A stretch of 64,000 nt of DNA, taken from positions 362,288-426,287 of the forward strand of contig NZ_LNUA01000077.1 of assembly GCF_009764355.1 (NCBI RefSeq), written 5' to 3'. Shown one piece after another: positions 57,666 through 64,000 of this stretch; position 1 is the first letter of the stretch, and each line of letters starts with the position of its first letter. The notes beneath the pieces were generated by a model. It saw only the letters and a program-made list of their open reading frames with translations. It was not told the origin of the DNA and did no database searches. A program made the translations under genes and the position numbers. This DNA is from Companilactobacillus bobalius (lineage in GTDB: Bacteria > Bacillota > Bacilli > Lactobacillales > Lactobacillaceae).

Positions 57666-58276
57666 TGAATTACTTTATAGCAGATACACACTTTTATCAT
57701 TATCAATTATTAGAACCAAATAACTTTGCACCAAGACATTTCGGTAATGTTGACGAGATGAATCAAGCAATGATTGATGCTTGGAATGCACGTGTCGATG
57801 ATAACGACCGTGTTTATCATCTGGGCGATATTTCCATGCGTCCACAGGATTATCCAACCAATCAAGAGACTTATGATATGTTACGTCAATTGAACGGTCA
57901 TATAACTCTGATTAAAGGAAACCACGATTATCATGCACTTTTCAAATTTATTGATAAACATAATGTGACAATGGCCGATGGCAAGCCTAAATATGAGTTT
58001 GAAGATGTCGGCTCATTATTGAAGTTTGATCACCATCAATTTTATTGTACGCATTATCCAATGTTATTGGGAAAAGTTGATAAAATAATTAATTTACATG
58101 GACACATTCATCATTATTCTGTACCAATTCCAGAAAATATCAATGTTGGAGTTGATGCTCCTGAACGTGATTTATTGTCCGAGGATTTACCTTGGGGCTC
58201 ACCATTACGCGGGGAAGAGATCCTAGAAATGTATGATAAGAAGAAAAAAGAGTTAGCAAAGATGCAAAGAAAGTAG
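57665..58276 (+). CDS. calcineurin-like metallophosphoesterase
   Basis: 203 residues with all five metal motifs: FIADTHFYH, YHLGDIS, IKGNHD, CTHYPM and NLHGHIHH. The substrate is not predictable; similar small bacterial enzymes act on phosphoproteins or nucleotides. It is coupled to the unknown 111-residue protein and followed 6 bp later by a second phosphoesterase gene. Confidence 0.93.
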   Translation: MNYFIADTHFYHYQLLEPNNFAPRHFGNVDEMNQAMIDAWNARVDDNDRVYHLGDISMRPQDYPTNQETYDMLRQLNGHITLIKGNHDYHALFKFIDKHNVTMADGKPKYEFEDVGSLLKFDHHQFYCTHYPMLLGKVDKIINLHGHIHHYSVPIPENINVGVDAPERDLLSEDLPWGSPLRGEEILEMYDKKKKELAKMQRK

Positions 58277-58282
58277 GCTACT

Positions 58283-59650
58283 ATGGAAAAAATTCAAATA
58301 GTTCATACTAACGATCTACATTCTCATTTTGAAAACTTTCCTCGGATAACTCGTTTTATTGAGCAGACTCGTCAAAATAGTACTGCTGATGATTTTTATT
58401 TATTCGATATCGGGGATGCAATGGATCGAGCTCAACCTTTAAGCGAGGCAACTAATGGTCAAGCTAATATTGCTTGGATGAATCCACTTCATTATGATGC
58501 CGCCACAATTGGCAATAATGAGGGTTTGGGTAACAGTCATGAAGAATTGGAACATTTGTACGATCATGCTAATTTTCCTGTTATTCTGGGTAACTTATAT
58601 GAAGAAAAGAACAATAAACTGGCCGATTTTGCTGTGCAATCGAAGATTTTTACTACTAAAGCTCAGACTAAAATTGGTGTGATTGGTTTGACGGCACCAT
58701 TTATTTTGACTTATCCATTATTGAACTGGGACATTCGTTTAATACAGGATATGTTGCCTAAAGTTTTACAAGATGTGAAAGACTGCGATGTGATTGTTCT
58801 CTTATCACATTTGGGCGTTTCCATGGATCGATTAATTGCCAGTAAGCATCCAGAAATTGATGTTATTATCGGATCACATACTCATCATCTCTTTCCTAAA
58901 GGGGAAATGGATAATGGAGTTTTACTGGCAGCGGCTGGTAAATATGGTCAAAATGTAGGGACTATTAATTTAGAGTTGAATCAGGATAAGCAAGTGATTA
59001 AGAAGAATGCCTTTACCACACCAACTTCATCTATGAAAGTATTGGATACTGATGCTGCCTGGATTGAAGCACAACATGATAAAGGTGAGGAATTGTTGAA
59101 TCAAAGACAAGTTGCCAATTTGCCAGTTACTTTGAGCAGTGACTACCAAGCAGATCATTCAATTATTCAAGAAGCTTTAACGGCAGTACAAGAATATGCT
59201 GATACGGAAGTAGCCATATTAAGTTCAGGTCTATTTTTGAAGGATTTACCTAAGGGCGTAATTACTGAGAAAAACTTACATGATATTTTGCCACATGCAA
59301 TCCATGTAATGAAAACAACTATGACGGGCGATAATGTTTGGCGCTTAGTTATGGAAATGGAAAAGAACCGTTTGTATTTGCGAACACATCAACAAAAAGG
59401 GATGGGATTTCGTGGTAAGATATTTGGCGAACTCATTTATAGAGGAATTACAGTTGATGATAAACGTAATGTATATATAAATGGTCAAGAATTAAATAGA
59501 AATCAAGAGTATACTTTAGCTTTATTGGATCATTACTTATTTGTTCCGTATTTTCCTTCTATAGAGATAGCGGGTAAGAACAAAATTATGTATCCTAAGT
59601 TCTTAAGAAATGTTTTTGGTGAATATTTAGGAAAGAAATATCCGATTTGA
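58283..59650 (+). CDS. bifunctional UDP-sugar hydrolase/5'-nucleotidase-like phosphoesterase (YunD-like)
   Basis: 455 residues. N-terminal metallophosphoesterase domain (about 1-240): HTNDLHSHFEN, FDIGDAMDR, GNNEG (where GNHE is usual), LLSHLGV and GSHTHHLF; C-terminal 5'-nucleotidase domain (about 270-450) with GMGFRG. No signal peptide, unlike secreted 5'-nucleotidases, as in YunD. The Asn in GNNEG replaces the usual catalytic His and may alter activity. ATG 58283. Confidence 0.92.
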   Translation: MEKIQIVHTNDLHSHFENFPRITRFIEQTRQNSTADDFYLFDIGDAMDRAQPLSEATNGQANIAWMNPLHYDAATIGNNEGLGNSHEELEHLYDHANFPVILGNLYEEKNNKLADFAVQSKIFTTKAQTKIGVIGLTAPFILTYPLLNWDIRLIQDMLPKVLQDVKDCDVIVLLSHLGVSMDRLIASKHPEIDVIIGSHTHHLFPKGEMDNGVLLAAAGKYGQNVGTINLELNQDKQVIKKNAFTTPTSSMKVLDTDAAWIEAQHDKGEELLNQRQVANLPVTLSSDYQADHSIIQEALTAVQEYADTEVAILSSGLFLKDLPKGVITEKNLHDILPHAIHVMKTTMTGDNVWRLVMEMEKNRLYLRTHQQKGMGFRGKIFGELIYRGITVDDKRNVYINGQELNRNQEYTLALLDHYLFVPYFPSIEIAGKNKIMYPKFLRNVFGEYLGKKYPI

Positions 59651-59659
59651 GGTGATTGT

Positions 59660-60208
59660 TTGCAGGAAGTTGAGAATAATACCACAACCAAATTAGCTGA
59701 TGTTATTGTTCTGGCTGATAACCTAATTACGATTAATAAGACCCAGTACAGAATCGTTGAAAATCACGACGATGGATTTAGTAAAGAACGTATTGAAGAA
59801 CGATATAATAATGTTTTAGATAAATACGATTATATTGTCGGAGACTGGGGTTATGATCAATTAAGATTTAAGGGTTTTTATGAAGATGAGAGAAAAGAAA
59901 GTACTCTAGATACCAGAATCTCCTATTTGGAGGATTACTTGATAGAATACTGTAATTTTGGTTGTGCTTATTTTGTCTTAGAGAAGATCAAAAAGGCACC
60001 ATTGAAAAATGGACGTCGTAATAATAAATCTAATCATAAATTTCATACTCGTAATAATAGAACTAAACATTCTAGTAATACGAATAATAACACGAAGAAT
60101 AAAGTTAATAGTCAGAAGAAAAAGAATAAAGTCGCTAAACGTCGTGTAAAGAAAACTACGGCTAAGAAGACTTTTAAAATTAGAAAAATAGGTGAAACGA
60201 ATAAATGA
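59660..60208 (+). CDS. yutD: YutD family protein (DUF1027) with long basic tail
   Basis: 182 residues. Residues 1 to about 110 hold the DUF1027 core (YRIVENHDDGFSKERIEERYNNVLDKYDYIVGDWGYDQLRFKGFY and YCNFGCAYFVLEK). The rest is a low-complexity Asn/Lys/Arg tail, very basic, which could bind nucleic acid. Function unknown. TTG 59660 follows GAGGTGAT. Its end overlaps the next gene (ATGA), so the yutD-HAD-TIGR01906 run is coupled. Confidence 0.92.
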   Translation: MQEVENNTTTKLADVIVLADNLITINKTQYRIVENHDDGFSKERIEERYNNVLDKYDYIVGDWGYDQLRFKGFYEDERKESTLDTRISYLEDYLIEYCNFGCAYFVLEKIKKAPLKNGRRNNKSNHKFHTRNNRTKHSSNTNNNTKNKVNSQKKKNKVAKRRVKKTTAKKTFKIRKIGETNK

Positions 60209-60981
60209 AGTATCAAACATATTTAATTGATTTAGATGGAACAATGTACCGTGGAAAAGATAAGATTCCTGAAGCAAAGGTATTTATCGATAATTTGAAT
60301 GCCAAAGGAATTGATTATTATTTTCTAACGAATAATACAACTAAGACACCACAACAAGTGGCAGATAATTTAACTAATAACCATCAAATTTCTGCAAAAG
60401 CAGATCAAGTGGTAACACCATCGCTTGCTACGGCAGCTTATGTTAAGAATATGTTTGATGATGATGTAGAGAACCATTCAGCTTATGTTGTTGGAGAATA
60501 TGGTTTAAAGAGTGCTGTTTTTGGTACTGGTATTAAATTGAACGAAACTAATCCAGATGTAGTTATTGTGGGATTAGATTATGATGTTACATATCATAAA
60601 TTCGAATTAGCTACCTTAGCTATCAAACGTGGGGCATTCTTTATTGGTACCAATGCGGATACTAATTTACCCAATGAACGTGGATTAGTTCCTGGTGCTG
60701 GTTCGGTAATTTCATTAGTCGAAACGTCTACTCAACAAAAGGCTAAGTATATTGGTAAGCCAGAACGAGACATTATGGACTTTGCTGCTAAGGCTAAGAA
60801 TTTTGATCCTAAGACGGCTTTAATGGTGGGAGACAACTATAATACTGATATCAAATGTGGAATCAACGCCAATGTTGATACATTGTTAGTCTACACAGGT
60901 GTAAGTACACATGAAGATATTGCTAAACAGGAGATCAAACCTACTCATGAAGTAGAAAGTTTGGACAAGTGGGATGTCTAA
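60205..60981 (+). CDS. HAD-superfamily phosphatase, NagD-like (TIGR01457, YutF)
   Basis: 258 residues. HAD motifs: LIDLDGTMYRG (nucleophile Asp), FLTNNTTKTPQQ, KPERDIMDFAAK (Lys) and MVGDNYNTDI. A type IIA cap lies between motifs. Such enzymes dephosphorylate sugar phosphates or nucleotides. ATG overlaps the yutD stop; the next gene overlaps its end by 8 bp. Confidence 0.95.
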   Translation: MKYQTYLIDLDGTMYRGKDKIPEAKVFIDNLNAKGIDYYFLTNNTTKTPQQVADNLTNNHQISAKADQVVTPSLATAAYVKNMFDDDVENHSAYVVGEYGLKSAVFGTGIKLNETNPDVVIVGLDYDVTYHKFELATLAIKRGAFFIGTNADTNLPNERGLVPGAGSVISLVETSTQQKAKYIGKPERDIMDFAAKAKNFDPKTALMVGDNYNTDIKCGINANVDTLLVYTGVSTHEDIAKQEIKPTHEVESLDKWDV

Positions 60982-61573
60982 TACACAAAAGGATGGCTTT
61001 TACACAGCCGTTTTAGCATTATTCATTTTGACAACGGCAATTACGGTAACCATTTTTGCTAGCTATTTTTTGTTTGCTATCAATATTAGATTCTACAATC
61101 TGGATTCTTTGGTGAACCTGGACTATGGGACAGTTTATAAAAATTATGCTCAGATGATGGATTATTTGATTAATCCATTTAATTGGCATTTTCATTTGAG
61201 CAATTTTATTTCTTCACCAGCGGGTAGATTGCATTTTGAAGATTGTAAGAAACTCTTTCTGCTGAACTTTGGTGTCTGGATTGTTTCAGGATTACTGGTG
61301 GCTAAGTTTGGTAAAGTGCGAGCTCATTTTAATAAGGTTTTTCTCTGGATTGGTATTCTAGGAATCGTACTAGCCTTATTAATGTTGATTGATTTTGATG
61401 GATTCTTTGTGATTTTTCATGAAGTCTTGTTTCGTAATAGTGACTGGTTATTTGATTCGGGACGTGATCCTGTCATCAATATCCTACCGGAAGAATTCTT
61501 TACGCAATGTTTTGTACTATTCTTTATCCTTTTTGAAGGACTTAATTTTTGGGAAGCAAGAAAAAGAGCCTAA
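60974..61573 (+). CDS. TIGR01906 family integral membrane protein
   Basis: 199 residues with about four membrane segments (about 8-35, 90-110, 118-140, 172-192). The extracytoplasmic loop FYNLDSLVNLDYGTVYKNYAQMMDYLINPF is typical of this Firmicute family, which regularly follows the NagD-like gene. Function unknown. Confidence 0.88.
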   Translation: MSNTQKDGFYTAVLALFILTTAITVTIFASYFLFAINIRFYNLDSLVNLDYGTVYKNYAQMMDYLINPFNWHFHLSNFISSPAGRLHFEDCKKLFLLNFGVWIVSGLLVAKFGKVRAHFNKVFLWIGILGIVLALLMLIDFDGFFVIFHEVLFRNSDWLFDSGRDPVINILPEEFFTQCFVLFFILFEGLNFWEARKRA

Positions 61574-61599
61574 GACAAATGTCTTAAGCTCTTTTTTTG
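61561..61599. terminator. convergent terminator TIGR01906 / dedA
   Basis: AAAAAGAGC-C-TAAGACA pairs with TGTCTTA-A-GCTCTTTTT around one mismatch; it overlaps the stop codon of the plus-strand gene and borders the minus-strand one. Confidence 0.85.
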
Positions 61600-62237
61600 T
61601 TGCGATTTTTAAGTGCGGTAATCAAAACAGGAATCAGTGATACCAAGATGATGCCAAGGATAATCATTGAGAAGTGTTCTTGAACTGCGGGGATGTTACC
61701 GAATAAGTGTCCGGCAATAGAACAAATTAAGACCCACAAGAAGGCACCAATGAAATTAAACTTCAGGAAAGTTCGATAGTGCATGGTTCCACTACCAGCC
61801 ACGAATGGAACGAAAGTTCTAATCAGTGGAATAAATCTTCCGATAGCAATAGTTTTACCACCATGCTTTTGGAAGAAAATATGTGCATCATGTAGATGCT
61901 CTTTATTGATCAGCTTACTGAGGTATTTATTTTCCGTTGCAAACTGTCCAAAATGTTCCCCGATTTCATAATTCATCGAATCTCCTAAGACCGCGGCAGC
62001 TAAGAAAATGATGAATAACAGCCAAGTTGATAATCCGTATTTTGGATTAGCTGCTAAAGCCATTGCTGCGAAAATCAAGGAATCACCAGGAAGGAAAGGT
62101 AAAATAACCACACCGGTTTCGATGAAAATGATAAGGAACATGATTAAATATGTCCAAAGACCGAAATTATTTACAATATTGACCATATGACTATCAATAT
62201 GCAAAATGAAATCGACCAGACTCATTACGTAACTCAA
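61584..62237 (-). CDS. DedA family membrane protein
   Basis: 217 residues. Family features: FIETGVVILPFLPGDSLIFAAMALA, the amphipathic EIGEHFGQFATENKYLSK, HGGKTIAIGRFIPLIRTFVPFVAGSG (the conserved Arg motif) and several membrane helices. DedA proteins are lipid scramblases or flippases, some for undecaprenyl phosphate. Start TTG 62237 stands seven bases after GGAGT; ATG 62225 lacks a ribosome site. Confidence 0.93.
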   Translation of the reverse strand: MSYVMSLVDFILHIDSHMVNIVNNFGLWTYLIMFLIIFIETGVVILPFLPGDSLIFAAMALAANPKYGLSTWLLFIIFLAAAVLGDSMNYEIGEHFGQFATENKYLSKLINKEHLHDAHIFFQKHGGKTIAIGRFIPLIRTFVPFVAGSGTMHYRTFLKFNFIGAFLWVLICSIAGHLFGNIPAVQEHFSMIILGIILVSLIPVLITALKNRNKKRA

Positions 62238-62318
62238 TCAATCAACTCCAGAATTCAAATTAGTTTACATTATACTAGCATAACTTAAAATTAGCTTTAA
62301 TATTTTCTAAATTTAAAG

Positions 62319-63314
62319 TTATTTTTCGAAAATAGAAGTACTGTGCTCGAAGTAGTTCTTGTCAGGATAGAGATTACGTAGAGCCTTAGTCACTGCAATA
62401 GGGCCTTCGGCAAAGGCCGTTGTAATTAATTGTAATTTACCAGGATAAGTCACAATATCACCAATTGCAAAGACATTAGGTAGATTAGTTTCCATTTCTT
62501 GTGAGACCTTGATAAAGGGTCCTTGTAAGTCGATATTCCAACTGCGTAGTACTCGTGAATCAGAGACGAAGCCATAGTTAACAAGAAGTTTATCGGCAGT
62601 AACAGTTTTAATCTCATCTGATTTAACCATTTTAAGAGTCACATCGATTTTCTTTTGGTCATCAGAATTGTAGTTAACATCTTTAATAATAAAAGGATTA
62701 AGCTGTTCAACAGAAGAAGCATTTAACTTTTCAACACTTGATTCCATAGCACGATACTTGTTTCTTCTATGTATAAGGGATGTATGCTTTGCAATTTTAC
62801 TGAGATCAATAGCCCAATCAACAGCAGAGTCACCACCACCAGCTACTAAAACATCTTTTCCTATATAGTCCTCAATGTCATTAACAAAGTAACTTAAATT
62901 GTTATCCTCAAGTGATTGGTCGTATTCAAATGTTAGTTTGCGTGGTTCGAAGGCACCATTACCGATAGCAATGATAATTGCTTTTGAAGTAATTTCACCA
63001 TTAGTAGTTTTAATGGTCCAAGTATCATCCTCGTTTCTATCTATAGAAGAAACAGAAGTACTTAGATACTTATCACAGTCTAGAGTATTTAATTGAGTAG
63101 TTAATTGCTTACTGAGTTCAGTGCCTGATATCTTAGGTAAAGCTGCTATATCGTAAATATGTTTTTGTGCATACAATGTTTCAGGTTGACCACCTAGTTT
63201 AGGTAAGCTTTCAATTAGAGCTACATTCAAACTGCGTAATCGTGCAAAGTAGGCAGCAAACATACCTGCGGGGCCACCACCTATGATTGAAATGTCATAA
63301 ATTTTATCATTCAT
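62319..63314 (-). CDS. ferredoxin/flavodoxin-NADP+ reductase (YumC-type flavoprotein)
   Basis: About 331 residues. FAD-binding GGGPAGMFAAYFARL near the N-terminus, NADPH-binding VAGGGDSAVDWAIDL in the middle, and C-terminal NVFAIGDIVTYPGKLQLITTAFAEG. There is no CxxC redox pair, which separates it from thioredoxin reductase. It moves electrons between NADPH and ferredoxin or flavodoxin. ATG 63314 with GGTGA upstream is preferred to ATG 63329, which has no ribosome site. Confidence 0.93.
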   Translation of the reverse strand: MNDKIYDISIIGGGPAGMFAAYFARLRSLNVALIESLPKLGGQPETLYAQKHIYDIAALPKISGTELSKQLTTQLNTLDCDKYLSTSVSSIDRNEDDTWTIKTTNGEITSKAIIIAIGNGAFEPRKLTFEYDQSLEDNNLSYFVNDIEDYIGKDVLVAGGGDSAVDWAIDLSKIAKHTSLIHRRNKYRAMESSVEKLNASSVEQLNPFIIKDVNYNSDDQKKIDVTLKMVKSDEIKTVTADKLLVNYGFVSDSRVLRSWNIDLQGPFIKVSQEMETNLPNVFAIGDIVTYPGKLQLITTAFAEGPIAVTKALRNLYPDKNYFEHSTSIFEK

Positions 63315-63392
63315 AATCTTAGTCACCATTTTCTGTTATATAATCTATAGATACATTGTTACATATTTAGAATCTAAAAAGGTGGAAAAATA

Positions 63393-63779
63393 ATGAGAAT
63401 AGGAGATAAACTTACCGGAACCATTTCGGGAATTCAATCTTATGGTGTATTCGTTAAACTAGATAGCACTCATCAAGGATTAATTCATATTTCGGAGTTA
63501 AAACATGGATTTGTTTCTAATATAGAAGAAAGATACAAAGTAGGTGATGAAGTTCAGGTAGTAGTAATGGGTATTGACGAATATAATCAAAAGATCAGTT
63601 TATCTACAAGAGCTTTGAATCCTGAAAAGGTAGGACGTCCCATTTTACATAAACATTTCTGGACAGATTACCGTGATAAAATCGGTTATAAGACCATTGC
63701 TAAGGAGAAAAACGACTGGGTAAACAGCGCAATGGCGCTAATTTCAGAAAAAAAGCGAAAAAAATCAACTTTTTTGTAA
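63393..63779 (+). CDS. S1 RNA-binding domain protein (CvfD / general stress protein 13 type)
   Basis: 128 residues. One S1 domain (about 1-70): GDKLTGTISGIQSYGVFVKLDSTHQGLIHISELKHGFV and GDEVQVVVMGIDEYNQKISLSTRAL. The C-terminal part is basic with the LEKxKK-like KEKNDWVNSAM. Homologues bind RNA or ribosomes and affect stress survival. ATG 63393 follows AAAGGTGG. Confidence 0.93.
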   Translation: MRIGDKLTGTISGIQSYGVFVKLDSTHQGLIHISELKHGFVSNIEERYKVGDEVQVVVMGIDEYNQKISLSTRALNPEKVGRPILHKHFWTDYRDKIGYKTIAKEKNDWVNSAMALISEKKRKKSTFL

Positions 63780-63786
63780 AAAAGGG

Positions 63787-63815
63787 TTGCAACTCTCTTA
63801 TTCGATTGGTAATAT
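63787..63815 (+). promoter_or_regulatory. strong promoter P1 pointing out of the window
   Basis: TTGCAA (63787-63792), 17 bp, TAATAT (63810-63815). A/T tracts (63745-63780) lie just upstream, like an UP element. Confidence 0.65.
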
Positions 63816-63903
63816 ATATCTTGTTGTTGCGACAGAGCAATGGCATCAACGCTTTGAAGCTTTATTGCTTCTCCGTTGATTCCAAATTATTTTAAAGAAG
63901 TGC

Positions 63904-63932
63904 TTGACATGTTCTTGTTACTTCGATATGAT
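63904..63932 (+). promoter_or_regulatory. strong promoter P2 pointing out of the window
   Basis: TTGACA (63904-63909), 17 bp, TATGAT (63927-63932), close to consensus. Tandem strong promoters 117 bp apart with an upstream A/T tract and no ORF to the window end resemble a ribosomal RNA or tRNA operon leader. The transcribed gene is outside the window. Confidence 0.75.
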
Positions 63933-64000
63933 AATTAAGTTGTCTGTTGGATGACTCCTAACTGGTTATCAATTCGTTGATAATTAGTTAGAAAAATTAT

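Overview
The window is ordinary low-GC Firmicute chromosome, almost certainly from a member of the Lactobacillaceae. The evidence is the gene order ymdB-mutS-mutL-ruvA-ruvB-queA-tgt-yajC, the order alaS-ireB-ruvX-yrzB-cvpA-mutS2-trxA-murI-rdgB, divergent pepQ/ccpA, pepV, a CIRCE-controlled groESL, an alanine T-box, and strong AT bias with many TTG/GTG starts. A Companilactobacillus-type lactobacillus is my guess, not something I can prove from the sequence.

Layout. 1-6.4 kb: CPBP protease, groES-groEL, PEP synthase and an unknown membrane protein. 6.4-12.2 kb is accessory: a membrane GGDEF protein, a large secreted DUF11/WxL-like surface protein, and a MerR regulator followed by a DUF554 membrane protein. 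12.4-20.7 kb is a complete type I restriction-modification locus: hsdR-hsdM-hsdS, then an inward-facing tyrosine recombinase and an inverted, headless second hsdS. 21-31 kb: DNA repair and queuosine operon. 31-32.6 kb: TetR regulator and divergent epimerase. 32.9-37.8 kb: zwf, dinB, nrnA and a DEAD-box helicase. 37.8-47.9 kb: T-box/alaS and the conserved housekeeping run to murI, rdgB, DUF948 and YtxH. 48-57.3 kb: an XRE regulator with a tiny membrane protein, pepQ/ccpA, PBP1A, pepV and an exported glycerophosphodiesterase. 57.3-63.8 kb: two phosphoesterases, yutD, a HAD phosphatase, membrane proteins, a ferredoxin-NADP reductase-like flavoprotein and an S1-domain protein. The window ends in two strong tandem promoters pointing out, which look like a stable-RNA operon promoter region.

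The most notable system is the R-M locus. The two hsdS copies share a 127-bp inverted repeat (125/127 identical by eye) around a recombinase gene, and the second copy lacks its start exactly at a conserved motif. This is the architecture of a shuffling specificity (phase-variable methylation) locus. Other signals worth following: a 19-bp-spaced MerR-type promoter directly between merR and the DUF554 gene; a second 19-bp-spaced promoter upstream of zwf; ruvB and dinB, which both lack a usable ATG/GTG/TTG and instead have a good Shine-Dalgarno placed for an ATC codon; a perfect hairpin at the start of the ppsA transcript; a GGDEF protein beside a surface protein; and a structured 111-bp element beside the silent hsdS. 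No CRISPR array, tRNA, rRNA, prophage or insertion sequence was seen inside the window.
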